Below, piece by piece: positions 35,787 to 44,794 of a stretch of 64,000 bases of DNA. Source of the DNA: a virus. The first letter of the stretch is position 1. Every line of letters starts with the position of its first letter. The notes under the pieces are model-generated. The model had not been told where the DNA came from. It did not search any database and saw only the letters and a program-made list of their open reading frames with translations. Position numbers and translations under genes: made by a program. The DNA is taken from positions 43,061 through 107,060 of the IMG/VR virus record IMGVR_UViG_3300025687_000026. The stretch is one strand, 5' to 3'.

Positions 35787-36959
35787 TCACTGCAGGTCAC
35801 GGATGCTACCCTGAGCACGGAAGAAGGTGGTCCACACCTCGCCCATGGTTCGGTAGAGGCCTTCTTGACCGAGGCGGTTGATGGCGAATGGGTCGCCAGT
35901 CTCGATGCCGGACTCGAAGTATTGCGTTGGGATTGCAGTAGAGAAGTAGAGGTAGTCCGTGTCGAGGAAATACATCCGGCTGATGCCGTCCTTCTCAACA
36001 TCCTTTGAGGGGATGATGGGGACGCCGTTGTAGGTAGCCACGATGAAACCAGCCTCGATACCGGGAACACCCTTCACACCGTTGTAGGTGGGGGTGACTC
36101 GCTTTTCTTCCATGAACCGCTGTTGGGCTTGGAGGAGTTGCTGGAGTCGCATGAGGGTGTCGTAGCCCGTCAAGATGACCTTGGGGTTACCACCGAGTTC
36201 CCACATGCGCTGGAAGGTGTCATCCAGTTGGTCGAGGGACATGGTGCGTCGGTTGGCGGCGTCTTGGTCAGAGCCACAGTTGACGACAGCGTTGGACCAA
36301 GCGTTGGCGCTGCGGTCGATGCTGTAGATGTCAAGGTCATCGGTCCCACAGTGGTCAGCAGCAGCGGAACCCGTCTCCATGGAGGTCAGGCCGCCGGAAG
36401 CGCCACCGTCGTTACCGGTGATGCGGTCAATGGACTCGAAGTTGTTGCCTGCGAGAGTGTCAGCGTCCGTGAGGAGCATCTTGTTGACCATCTCAGCGTG
36501 GTGCTTGCCCATCTCTTCCTTAAGGACGGCTCGCATGTCACCCATGCCGTCGTCCTTGTCGGACAAAAAGACAGCGACTTCGCTCACATCGAAGGAGTGT
36601 GCTATGGTCTTGGGTTTTGCAGCGATGTGCTGGAAGGTTGGCTTGATGGTTTCAGGCAAGGTGCCGTTCTCAGCGATACCACCAGTGAGGACGCCGCCGT
36701 TGGGCTTGTCCGTGATGACTCGCCATCCACTGCGCTCCCATGGGCGCTTGGGGAGGATTGAGAAGGCGTTGAACTCTTGGTTCAACTGGGACCACACTTT
36801 GCGTCCGTAGATGGCTTGGTAGGTTCCAGCCGTCGTGGACAGCATAGGGCTGTCGGCCTTGAGAAGTTCAGAGCCACTGTAAGAGTAGCCCATTGCGTTG
36901 CCTGCGCCATAGTAGTAGCGCTCCATGTCGGTTACTGTGCGAACATAATTTCGTGCCAT
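35787..36959 (-). CDS. Major capsid protein (HK97 fold)
   Basis: A 390-residue major capsid protein. It follows protease and scaffold and is followed by decoration and connector genes, the canonical order. Typical features are an N-arm, then 'RKVWSQLNQEFNAFSILPKRPW', a long helix at 'DMRAVLKEEMGKHHAEMVNKML' (the spine-helix region), and late A-domain strands 'NGVPIIPSKDVEK' and 'SRMYFLDTDYLYFSTAI'. The ribosome binding site AAAGGAGATGAAAAC is the strongest type in the window. The first ~40 residues contain 'GSELLKADSP', a weak version of the LLK motif discussed in the findings; they may be removed by the prohead protease. I saw no recognisable extra domain. Confidence 0.9.
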   Translation of the reverse strand: MARNYVRTVTDMERYYYGAGNAMGYSYSGSELLKADSPMLSTTAGTYQAIYGRKVWSQLNQEFNAFSILPKRPWERSGWRVITDKPNGGVLTGGIAENGTLPETIKPTFQHIAAKPKTIAHSFDVSEVAVFLSDKDDGMGDMRAVLKEEMGKHHAEMVNKMLLTDADTLAGNNFESIDRITGNDGGASGGLTSMETGSAAADHCGTDDLDIYSIDRSANAWSNAVVNCGSDQDAANRRTMSLDQLDDTFQRMWELGGNPKVILTGYDTLMRLQQLLQAQQRFMEEKRVTPTYNGVKGVPGIEAGFIVATYNGVPIIPSKDVEKDGISRMYFLDTDYLYFSTAIPTQYFESGIETGDPFAINRLGQEGLYRTMGEVWTTFFRAQGSIRDLQ

Positions 36960-36998
36960 GTTTTCATCTCCTTTTGTTTTTTTTCAGTTGTCGAGTGT

Positions 36999-37817
36999 TC
37001 ACTCGCTGCGGAACAAGCCTCCAGCCAGTTGGTGAACTTCTTCCCATGACATGTTGGCCATGTCAGCAGTCGAGGGGACCTCGATAGCGGGGGAAGCGGA
37101 CTTTGCGATGGTCGTGGATTGCACGGAGCCGATGTTGTCGATGCGGTCGTTGAGAGCAGCCAGCGACTTCATGATTTCATCGAGAGGACCACGGGCGTCG
37201 AAGGCCTGAGCCTGAGCCTTGGTAATCTCCTCAGTGCGCTCAGCCTTGTAGCGGGACTCGAAGTTGCCTTCCATGGCCTTGCGGAGTTCCTCTTCTTGCT
37301 TGGCGGCCTTGAAGACCTCGTAAGCGTGCTCAAGAGAGACAGGGTCAACGGAGGTAACGAAGTCAGCCTTGGTAACAGCGCCGCCACGGGAGAGGCCTGC
37401 ACGGGACAGAGCGTTGGTGGAAGGGGAGCCGCCTTCTTGAGCACGACCCTTCACTTGAGCAGCGAAGCGGGTGTCGTAGTCAGACAGTTCCTCAGGGGTA
37501 GAACCAAGGTTGGCCTTGGCGATACCGTCGAAGTGGGCACGGGCACCGTCAGTGTCCACACCAGCGGATTTGAGGGTGTTTTCCATCCAGTCGAGGTATT
37601 CGGCCGTGATGACATCAGAGAACTCGGACTTTTCTTTGTCGTCCTTGTCTTTCATCTCGGTCTTTTCTTCTTTGGAAGGAGCATCAGCACCCTCTTCTTT
37701 CTTTTTCTTCTGAGCAGCGGCCAAGCCCGGTGGGAGTTCGCCTTTTTCCATAGAGTCAAGGCGACCTTCGAGTCGCTCCAACACGCTGTTCATTTGTTCC
37801 ATAACATCGTCGGTCAT
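36999..37817 (-). CDS. Nested scaffold protein from an internal start
   Basis: Inside the protease gene, ATG at 37817 starts a 272-residue product that is just the scaffold domain (MTDDVMEQMNSVLERLEG). It is preceded by TAAGGAGATGAAAAAG, nearly the same signal as the major capsid gene has, at the same spacing (9 versus 8 bases). The protease core ends about 10 residues before. Nested scaffold genes are known in lambda (C/Nu3) and other phages, where free scaffold is needed in excess. The signal is seen in the sequence; the expression is inferred. Confidence 0.6.
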   Translation of the reverse strand: MTDDVMEQMNSVLERLEGRLDSMEKGELPPGLAAAQKKKKEEGADAPSKEEKTEMKDKDDKEKSEFSDVITAEYLDWMENTLKSAGVDTDGARAHFDGIAKANLGSTPEELSDYDTRFAAQVKGRAQEGGSPSTNALSRAGLSRGGAVTKADFVTSVDPVSLEHAYEVFKAAKQEEELRKAMEGNFESRYKAERTEEITKAQAQAFDARGPLDEIMKSLAALNDRIDNIGSVQSTTIAKSASPAIEVPSTADMANMSWEEVHQLAGGLFRSE

Positions 37818-38393
37818 CTTTTTCATCTCCTTATTGTTGTCTTCTTTTAGGATTTTGAATGTTGCTTCAGGGTTGATTCCTTTTTCACAGATGGTGATTT
37901 CGTGCAGTTCGAGTTTGCTGATTTCTTGGTAGTTGCCGTGGCTGCTATCGTGTTTCCGAACTCGCTTGAATGCTTGTCCTCCGATGCTGAATCCCGCTAA
38001 GTTACCCTTCCTGACTTCGGCCGCCACTTCTCGTGCCTTTTCGATGTCATTTCTGAGTTGAACTACGACGAACATTCCGGCGTCATCAACTTCGCTCTTC
38101 CAAAACCTCCCTTCACTGTCTGTGTATTGTGGAATGACTTCTCCTACCTGAATGTTAGAGTGCGCCAGTTGCACATTCCTGAACTTCGGGTCGGCCATGA
38201 ACTTCTTGAAAGCGTCTTTCAAGGCCGAACGAGTAATCAAATCCCCCTGCTTGTCGACGAGTTCGACACTGGCGTAGCCTGCAACGACGAGGTCGTTGCT
38301 CCCTTTGAGGAGGGAGAGGCTGTCCGGTCGAGTTCTGAGCAACACACTAACCACCCCTCTGTTTGCTCTCCTACATAAATAAAGCGGCATCAT
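36999..38393 (-). CDS. Prohead protease fused to scaffold
   Basis: A 464-residue protein. Residues about 30-185 are an HK97/U35-type serine protease: 'YASVELVDKQGDLITRSAL' is the family's N-terminal strand, His78 lies in 'QLAHSNIQVGEV', and Ser136 in 'GNLAGFSIGGQA'. It cuts the scaffold and the capsid N-arm during maturation. Residues 193-464 are a helical, highly charged scaffold with a Lys/Glu-rich stretch and a C-terminal capsid-binding tail ('MSWEEVHQLAGGLF'). An internal ribosome binding site precedes M193, so free scaffold is probably also made. The ATG at 38393 overlaps the upstream stop as ATGA. Confidence 0.85.
   Translation of the reverse strand: MMPLYLCRRANRGVVSVLLRTRPDSLSLLKGSNDLVVAGYASVELVDKQGDLITRSALKDAFKKFMADPKFRNVQLAHSNIQVGEVIPQYTDSEGRFWKSEVDDAGMFVVVQLRNDIEKAREVAAEVRKGNLAGFSIGGQAFKRVRKHDSSHGNYQEISKLELHEITICEKGINPEATFKILKEDNNKEMKKMTDDVMEQMNSVLERLEGRLDSMEKGELPPGLAAAQKKKKEEGADAPSKEEKTEMKDKDDKEKSEFSDVITAEYLDWMENTLKSAGVDTDGARAHFDGIAKANLGSTPEELSDYDTRFAAQVKGRAQEGGSPSTNALSRAGLSRGGAVTKADFVTSVDPVSLEHAYEVFKAAKQEEELRKAMEGNFESRYKAERTEEITKAQAQAFDARGPLDEIMKSLAALNDRIDNIGSVQSTTIAKSASPAIEVPSTADMANMSWEEVHQLAGGLFRSE
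37815..37833 (-). promoter_or_regulatory. Internal capsid-type ribosome binding site
   Basis: TAAGGAGATGAAAAAG-ATG inside the protease reading frame. The same AAGGAGATGA core with an A-rich spacer precedes the genes starting at 36959 (capsid), 35755 and 34968 (decoration-like), with GGAG-to-ATG distances of 8-10 bases, while other genes mostly use GGAGGTGA. The alternative ATG at 37826 overlaps the core and is less suitable. Confidence 0.65.
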
Positions 38394-41300
38394 TCATTTT
38401 CCGATTCTGCTTCATAAGCGAATGACTGCGCTCCATTTTTCTCTTTCAGTCTCTTGCTACGGGCGCTCGGGTATTCCGGCTCCGGGTCCTCCGTAGGACG
38501 GTCCAACATGTCCCAGTCAGGAATGGATTGTTCAGATGTGAGGCTTGTAGGGCCACGAGGCGATTCGATACCGGACCCAACATCAATCCCCATACCACGG
38601 GCACCGGGACCACCGGTCATCTTTTCCTTCTCAAGACGGTCAACGATGTCAGCGATGCGTAGTAGGGTCTTGGCCATAACTTCAACTTTCTTCGGCTTGA
38701 GCACTGTTTCTGCATCGTCAGCCTCAATAACGCCTGCTGATTCTTCCTCAGCCTGCTCTCGTTCTTTGGGCTCAGCCATGCTTCTGCCCTCTTCCATCTT
38801 CTCGGGTTTAACGCCCTTCATCATCAGTGAAGCAGCGGGCGACCATAGAGGTCGAACGCTTTCAGCCAGCAACAACGGGTATTCACTACCTTGAAGTTCA
38901 CCAATTGTTGACTTTGGTGAGTGTGCCCAAGTCCCATGGGTGCCCGTTTCCATTTTGTAGACAACAGTGTCGACTTCAGGGAAGGTCAGGATGAGACGGT
39001 CTTCTTCAATGTCTACCGAAAAGTGAACGGGGATAACAGGATGGGACTTGGTCAATAGCGAAAGCGTCTCCAATGAAACAGGAGCGTCATCGCTTTCACC
39101 AGTCACCTTGGAAGCCGTAACATCGTAGATGGTCTTATCGCCACGCTTTTTGGACTTAACACCCGACACTGAGACACTGACAACATCACCTTCGTTGAAT
39201 GGCTTTGGACTGGTGACTGTGCCGACATCGAGGTAGGATTCACCTTCGTATTCTACACCACGGTTACCCAATCCTTCGGCATCCAATGGTCCTGCTCCCA
39301 AGCGGTAGGTGTAGGGACCCTTACCTCGAACATCGAGAATTATCAGGCTGACTTTCTTGTCAGGACGGAGCAAGAACCACTTCGGATGACGACGCTCACC
39401 ACGCATGTAAGTTGAAGTAGCGTCACGCAACAGTATGCGCCCGTCTTCTTTGCTAAGGCTCTCGACCACTGAAGGTAGACCTTCGTCATCGGTCAAGCGT
39501 AGATTATGAGGGCCGGGAACGATGATGTGCTCGTGACTGTCAAACTGTCCTCGCAGGACCTTTAGTCGCTCACGGACATTCATGTCAGCGATGTTGGAAT
39601 CATCGTATTCGATAATGTCCACGATGTGGATTTCATCACCATGGCGCACAGCGTCCAACATCCAGTTCTTTTCACTCATGGCCTTGAACTGTGTTTTGTC
39701 TTCCGAAGACAGCGGAACATCACCTTCGGTGTCGTAGGCTGTAATGTGACCACCCTTGCGGCGAACAATGAAACGCTCGCCTTCAGGCAACATTGACACA
39801 GCCCACTCACCACTAAAACCACGGAGGGCCTCGAAGTCTTTGAGAGAGAAGATACGGTGCATCGGGAGAATCGGCATCGGCTTCTTACCATCGTTCTTGA
39901 TGAGAACATCCGGGTCCATCAAAGCCACGAGAGACTTAGCGACATCCACAGGGATGTCAGACTCCGCTCGACCTCCTTGTTCAATGGAAGGGGTGATGGC
40001 GTTGGGCACGCTCATCACTTGACCGGGCCCAGCAAGTGCTTGATTGACTATCTCTTCACCATGAATCTCGTTGAGCAAAGGTCGCTGAACTGAATGAAGG
40101 AACTGCTGGTTCGGCATGTTTGTTCCACCAACGAACTTCTTACCATCCCATTCCACACCCACCGTCGGTTGCTGTCGATAACCGTGTTCCATACCGCCAC
40201 TGACATAGTAGTCCCCGATGTTGGCCCCCTTAAGAGAGGTAGCGGGGTGAATAGGGCGACCATGTTGACGATTCAGCACTGTCTGTCGAGTCGTGTCGGT
40301 GTCAATTTGAGGTTTGATAAGAAGGTCCTTGTCAATGACAGCAGGGTTCACTGTCACTACATCGTGAATCAGTGACTTCACACTCTCTTTAAGCGCACTA
40401 TTCCGTGGGTCTTTGACAGGGCCCATAGGATGGCGAGTCAGACCATACTTGGCTGCTTCTTCCTCATAACCACGACTGAACAAGCGAGGGATGACGCCGA
40501 GTTTTCCACCGTAAGCAGTCTTTACCCAATCGCTCAATCCTTTCGTGCTCTTCCCCTTCGAGTCCTCAGCCATTCGACCCGTGGCTGCTTTTTGACGCTC
40601 AGCCTCACGGTAGCGTTGAACAACAGGCTCATTGTCATAGACTCGGTCAAACTCCTCAATGTGGTTAATGTGCTTGTCATGCGACAGCGAGATGTCCTGA
40701 CCACGAGGGTGAAATTGCATTCCGGTGCTGAGCAAAGTCCCGTGAGTCATCGCCCGAAGTCCACCGTCTTCAGGTGCAGAGTCACGCACCTGTTCAGCGA
40801 GTCTCTTGTGCTGTTCATGTAGTGGGTCTTCCTCATCAAAGTGGAAGCCAAGCGCCTGCATCACATCTTCAGTGCTCATGTCACGGGTAATGTCAACGCC
40901 ATGTTGCATGACACTGGTGAGCATGTTACGATGAGGAACAATGGTTTCACCGGTTACTTTTGAAGCAACAGCGCTGGCAGATTCACGCTCTTCCTCATCC
41001 AAACCCGGTCCATAGGTAGTCAAACCATGTGTATCATGCGGCACTCGCATCAGCATGCGGTTAGCGTCGTAGAACAGACGAGAGGTGTTTGCGAGAAACT
41101 TCAGTTTATTCGTAGGGTCAAAGGCCGTAGGGTCTGCCTTCTCCATGATTGGTTTGAGCCGCTTCGCCATCTCGGTGATGGCTTGTAGGTCAGCACCCAT
41201 CTTCTCATCAAACTGCTGATGCGCATACTTGTAGGCCCTTCCTGTCTTTTCTCGCATCCCCTCAACTTCTTCGAGGTGACGGAGATTGGACTTTGCTTCA

Positions 41301-43813
41301 GCCAGTCGTTCCATCAAGTCTTCAGGCACCTCCTCTTCGGCACCTGCGAACGACTCAACCAAGTCTTCGAGTTGCGAAACTTCCTCCATGGCTATCTCGA
41401 CTTGCTCTTGGTATTCCTGACTGGCCCGCATCGGGGTTTCAATCACGCTCCGTCCAGTCAAACCATGGAAGTTGGAAAAGACCTGCGGGTTGGTGGGGTC
41501 GTGAGAGCGAGCCTGCTCAAACTTTGGTTGCGACAGTTGGTCGTGACGCAACATGATGAAATCAGCAGGGTCGTGAGGCGGGTGCAATCGACCGAGGCGA
41601 GTTGTGATGTTATGTGTGAGACGGGCATTGTGACGATGTCGAGTTTCACTCCCAACTTCACCAGCGGACATGATAGGGTTGTGAGAAGAGGTTGGATGTT
41701 CTTCCAACCTGTGGGTAGGCCTCTCACTTCCAATCAAACTTTTACGCTCATCAGGTGTGAGAGGTCCGAGTATGTTTGCTGTTTCAGGGTCAAGAGTGGA
41801 GTGGCCGACATACGGTGTGTTTTTCGTATTGCGAGAGCGGTAGCGAATCCCCATCCCGAATCCGTATTTTTGGTGAGTGGAAGCATCCCATAGCGATTGA
41901 GCCCCAGCGTGAGTGTCGCCTTTCATCCCATGGCCACGCACAGGTGGGACATATCGAGCAAACATACCGCTGTTTTTGCGACTGGGAGTAATGATACCGT
42001 CTTGACTGATATGACCAATCAGGCTTTCACCGCTTTTGTCTTTCGGCATCCAATCATGGAGCATCTCAAGATGAGCAAGAGGGTCACGACCACCACCGCC
42101 ACGGATGTAAGGCAGGTGAAAAATTGCACCGTTGCCGACCGTCCCATGAGGCGTGCGCACCCACAGGTCAGCCTCATCCTCAGGAATGGCCTCGTCACGA
42201 GGGCCGTTGAAACCCAAGTAAGAGTGGGAATCTACATTCCGCACACCCTTGTGTTTGAATAATTCATTGAACGCTTCTGCTTTACCCTGCTCAAGTTTCT
42301 TTAAGTCTTCAAGGGAAAGCGGGCTCTCGTCTTCGGAAAAGTGACCCTTACCAGTGAACTCAAAGGAGCCATCCTTGTTTTGTTTGTAACCGAGCAAGTG
42401 TTTCAATGCGGCTTCATTGACGCCTTGCTTTTCTGACTGTTCAGCGTTGCGCATCGAATCGAGTGGAGTGCTACTCGCCAAGTGACCCTTTAACTGGCTA
42501 AAACTCTTCAAGGCACTAAGATGTGTGAGCGGTTCACCCCCATCGTCGTGCTTCTCATTGAGTGCACTGAGAATGGCTTGCGCCATTGTCCCGTGTTCAT
42601 CATGGGGTGTTTCGTTGAGAGCCGTATGGAGGATTTCGTAAGCGTGGTCTTTCATGTCACGAATGTCGTCTTCTCCTTCCATGTGTTTGCGTTGATTCTG
42701 TGAAGTGTGGAGTTGACCGCGCATTTTGTGAAAGAACTCAGGTGTAAAGCGATGAGCGATGTTGCGTTTTATGCGCCCTGTCGAAACCTTGCGACCGTCG
42801 CTAAGAGTAATTTTTTGCACATCGTCACTGCTCCTAAGAGAGCCCTTCTCCTGCAAGTGCTTGACGACGGCGTTTCGGTCCGCTGGCTTAAGCCATTCAA
42901 GGCCAAGGTTGTAACCACCCCATCCAAGGGAAGTGCGTAGACCGTTCATGTCAGGCTCTTTGTTCATCCAACCCTGAATGGCGTCGTCCATGTGCGCTTG
43001 AGCGATGGCGAAGTCATGTTCCTCGGGGTCGGGGTATTGCTCAATGAGTGCCTTTACCGTGCCGGGATTCTCCTGCTTCCAGTCTTCAAGATTATGCAAG
43101 TAGAGGTCGTGGAGATGACTGTCATGTAAAGGACCGGCAAAGGGATGTGTCACCTCTCCGCTGTAGGGGTCTTTGTGTCCCACTATGTTCATGTTACCTT
43201 TCTTGCGATGATGTTCTTCTTGCAGCGATTCTTGTTGCTTTAACTGTTGAGCCAAGGATGGGCGGCCGGGAGCGGGAGGGAGGTATAAGTCACGCAGTGT
43301 TTCGATGTAGGCAGGCAAGCCGTTCACGACATTTTTCTGAAGCAAGGGGTGATGTTCCTCTTGGAAAGGATGGTCGTTAGGGTAAAGCGCATGGGACTGA
43401 AAATCAGCCTTAGGCCACAGCGAAACAAAATCGTGAACGCTGGCCTCATTGAAACGCCCAGTCCAATGATGAGCAGGAATGGTATCAGCAAGGCGACCTG
43501 CACTGTAGTAGGAGACGCGTCCTTGGCGCTCACGACCTCGCTCAACCATGCCTTCGCGCTCAGCACGACGCTGTTCCCGACGAGCCTCTCGCCCTCTATT
43601 AACAGACAACCTATCGAGTTCTTCCTTCGCTACGATGTCACAGATGAAATCATCAGCCCCCTTCATCACCTCGTAGCCGTGACGCTCAAGGTTTTCACTG
43701 GCGAAAACGAAGTTGGCGACTGCGTTCTCGTAGTCGAGTTCATCGAGAATGGACTTCAACAGGTCTGAGCGTGCTCGGAGATACCAGTCAGTAGCATCTT
43801 CTCGCACATTCAC
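38390..43813 (-). CDS. Large virion-region protein with degenerate DNA-ligase-like domain
   Basis: About 1,807 residues, His/Glu/Met-rich and mostly of unknown fold. Residues about 1315-1585 follow the outline of an ATP-dependent DNA ligase: 'LPEGERFIVRRKGGHITAYD' at motif I, but with Leu in place of the nucleophilic Lys of KxDGER; 'EIHIVDIIEYDDSNI' then 'VRERLKVLRG' (cf. FDxL...eRR..L); 'EDGRILLRD' (motif IV); 'YMRGERRHPKWFLLRPDKK' (motif V); and an OB-like 'YLDVGTVTSPKPFNEGDVVSVSV'. So the fold may be a dead ligase used for binding DNA or nucleotide. The frame is open to 43963, but that part overlaps the Cys-rich gene; I take GTG 43813, after GGTGGT, as the start. It lies between portal and protease, so it is likely a head or ejected protein. 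Confidence 0.6.
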   Translation of the reverse strand: MNVREDATDWYLRARSDLLKSILDELDYENAVANFVFASENLERHGYEVMKGADDFICDIVAKEELDRLSVNRGREARREQRRAEREGMVERGRERQGRVSYYSAGRLADTIPAHHWTGRFNEASVHDFVSLWPKADFQSHALYPNDHPFQEEHHPLLQKNVVNGLPAYIETLRDLYLPPAPGRPSLAQQLKQQESLQEEHHRKKGNMNIVGHKDPYSGEVTHPFAGPLHDSHLHDLYLHNLEDWKQENPGTVKALIEQYPDPEEHDFAIAQAHMDDAIQGWMNKEPDMNGLRTSLGWGGYNLGLEWLKPADRNAVVKHLQEKGSLRSSDDVQKITLSDGRKVSTGRIKRNIAHRFTPEFFHKMRGQLHTSQNQRKHMEGEDDIRDMKDHAYEILHTALNETPHDEHGTMAQAILSALNEKHDDGGEPLTHLSALKSFSQLKGHLASSTPLDSMRNAEQSEKQGVNEAALKHLLGYKQNKDGSFEFTGKGHFSEDESPLSLEDLKKLEQGKAEAFNELFKHKGVRNVDSHSYLGFNGPRDEAIPEDEADLWVRTPHGTVGNGAIFHLPYIRGGGGRDPLAHLEMLHDWMPKDKSGESLIGHISQDGIITPSRKNSGMFARYVPPVRGHGMKGDTHAGAQSLWDASTHQKYGFGMGIRYRSRNTKNTPYVGHSTLDPETANILGPLTPDERKSLIGSERPTHRLEEHPTSSHNPIMSAGEVGSETRHRHNARLTHNITTRLGRLHPPHDPADFIMLRHDQLSQPKFEQARSHDPTNPQVFSNFHGLTGRSVIETPMRASQEYQEQVEIAMEEVSQLEDLVESFAGAEEEVPEDLMERLAEAKSNLRHLEEVEGMREKTGRAYKYAHQQFDEKMGADLQAITEMAKRLKPIMEKADPTAFDPTNKLKFLANTSRLFYDANRMLMRVPHDTHGLTTYGPGLDEEERESASAVASKVTGETIVPHRNMLTSVMQHGVDITRDMSTEDVMQALGFHFDEEDPLHEQHKRLAEQVRDSAPEDGGLRAMTHGTLLSTGMQFHPRGQDISLSHDKHINHIEEFDRVYDNEPVVQRYREAERQKAATGRMAEDSKGKSTKGLSDWVKTAYGGKLGVIPRLFSRGYEEEAAKYGLTRHPMGPVKDPRNSALKESVKSLIHDVVTVNPAVIDKDLLIKPQIDTDTTRQTVLNRQHGRPIHPATSLKGANIGDYYVSGGMEHGYRQQPTVGVEWDGKKFVGGTNMPNQQFLHSVQRPLLNEIHGEEIVNQALAGPGQVMSVPNAITPSIEQGGRAESDIPVDVAKSLVALMDPDVLIKNDGKKPMPILPMHRIFSLKDFEALRGFSGEWAVSMLPEGERFIVRRKGGHITAYDTEGDVPLSSEDKTQFKAMSEKNWMLDAVRHGDEIHIVDIIEYDDSNIADMNVRERLKVLRGQFDSHEHIIVPGPHNLRLTDDEGLPSVVESLSKEDGRILLRDATSTYMRGERRHPKWFLLRPDKKVSLIILDVRGKGPYTYRLGAGPLDAEGLGNRGVEYEGESYLDVGTVTSPKPFNEGDVVSVSVSGVKSKKRGDKTIYDVTASKVTGESDDAPVSLETLSLLTKSHPVIPVHFSVDIEEDRLILTFPEVDTVVYKMETGTHGTWAHSPKSTIGELQGSEYPLLLAESVRPLWSPAASLMMKGVKPEKMEEGRSMAEPKEREQAEEESAGVIEADDAETVLKPKKVEVMAKTLLRIADIVDRLEKEKMTGGPGARGMGIDVGSGIESPRGPTSLTSEQSIPDWDMLDRPTEDPEPEYPSARSKRLKEKNGAQSFAYEAESENE

Positions 43814-43820
43814 ACCACCG

Positions 43821-44459
43821 TCAATAGCGGCTACGCATGTATTCTGACGGATGGTAGTCGTCCCTCTCTCCTTCGCCCATTTCAGTCGTGCCTTCAAGAC
43901 CGGGGCAATCATCACCGAAGCCGAAGCGGCAACCAGTGAACTGGTTACCACCGCACTGTTCACACATGGCTTTTACGAGTTCATCTTTGGCTTTGGCCAA
44001 GGCTTCCTCGGCTTTAGAGAGCGTGCCGTTCTCGACTTGGCGAGGAACGCTGTCGTGATGAGGATTCATCTGTTGACCCAGTGACTCGAAGTTCACGGAT
44101 TCAGAAGTTGCACCTTTGTTGGTAACATCCGTGCCGGTGTATTCATGCTGGTTGGTATTGTAGTAGGCGTTGCGAGTTTGACCACCGCTTTCAGCAGCAA
44201 ACATAATGTTCTGAGGTTCAGAGTTGAAGGTGGTGTTGTAACCGGGCTGGGCCTTGCTAACATTAGAGCAACCTGCTTTCATGCAAGAGCCGCCTGCTTT
44301 CATCTTAGAGCCACACTTAGGACAGTCCTTACACTCACAAGGCTCTTTGCCGCAGTCACACTTGGCCTTTTCCAACTCGTCTGCTTTCTCAAGAAGGCGT
44401 TGGGCTTTGTTCAGGAGGTCTTGGGCTTCACGGCTGCTGGGGGAGGGAATAGGCTTCAT
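43821..44459 (-). CDS. Cys-rich putative zinc protein of the capsid module
   Basis: A 212-residue protein. After a helical coiled region ('AQDLLNKAQRLLEKADELEKA') comes a dense cysteine cluster at about 33-66 ('CDCGKEPCECKDCPKCGSKM' then 'CMKAGC'), and near the C-terminus 'CEQCGGNQFTGCRFGFGDDC'. These can bind two or more zinc ions. The middle is Asn/Gln/Thr-rich. It begins in an ATGA overlap with the upstream coiled-coil gene and ends 7 bases before the large ligase-like gene. No known function; a minor head or scaffold-associated protein is a reasonable guess. Confidence 0.65.
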   Translation of the reverse strand: MKPIPSPSSREAQDLLNKAQRLLEKADELEKAKCDCGKEPCECKDCPKCGSKMKAGGSCMKAGCSNVSKAQPGYNTTFNSEPQNIMFAAESGGQTRNAYYNTNQHEYTGTDVTNKGATSESVNFESLGQQMNPHHDSVPRQVENGTLSKAEEALAKAKDELVKAMCEQCGGNQFTGCRFGFGDDCPGLEGTTEMGEGERDDYHPSEYMRSRY

Positions 44460-44785
44460 GCGGTCACCTCAGTGTTTTTGGCCTGCTCGGCCATCTCATG
44501 GATTTCATCCCATGTCATTTGATGAATCTGAGAGTTAGAGAACTCGTTGTGGCCCTTGATGATAGCGTCATCGTTGGCTCGGAAAGCATCAACTTCGACA
44601 CCTTCAGTCAACGGAGTAGCGGAAGAGACAAAGCCAGCCTTGCGGAGAAGAGCGGATGGGTCACGAATGGCCTTGCGAAGAAGAGCGTTTTCGTGCTTTA
44701 GAGACTGAAGGTCGCTGTCCATGCTCTCCATTTTAGAGATGAGCGTCGTCATAAGTCGCTCAGTAGCCGAAGTTTCTTCGCTCAT
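44456..44785 (-). CDS. Coiled-coil protein with scaffold-like C-terminal tail
   Basis: A 109-residue protein: an N-terminal coiled coil ('LMTTLISKMESMDSDLQSLK' and 'HENALLRKAI'), a linker, and a C-terminal 'QMTWDEIHEMAEQA'. That tail matches the tail of the scaffold domain in this window ('NMSWEEVHQLAGGL'), so the protein may bind the same capsid site and act as an auxiliary scaffold or head-assembly factor. ATG 44785 follows GAGGTGAATAG. Its stop overlaps the Cys-rich gene start as ATGA. Confidence 0.65.
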   Translation of the reverse strand: MSEETSATERLMTTLISKMESMDSDLQSLKHENALLRKAIRDPSALLRKAGFVSSATPLTEGVEVDAFRANDDAIIKGHNEFSNSQIHQMTWDEIHEMAEQAKNTEVTA

Positions 44786-44794
44786 CTATTCACC

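Noticed and set aside
36123-36761. A 212-codon + strand frame opposite the capsid gene
   Set aside because: Shadow of the major capsid protein; no independent support.
37119-37850. A 243-codon + strand frame opposite protease/scaffold
   Set aside because: It mirrors the Lys/Glu-rich scaffold (giving Leu/Phe/Ser-rich sequence). No start signal; the opposite frame has clear protease and scaffold motifs.
43814-43963. N-terminal extension of the large ligase-like protein to 43963
   Set aside because: These 50 codons overlap the end of the Cys-rich gene, whose own frame carries a meaningful Cys pattern there. GTG 43813 with GGTGGT in front is the better start.
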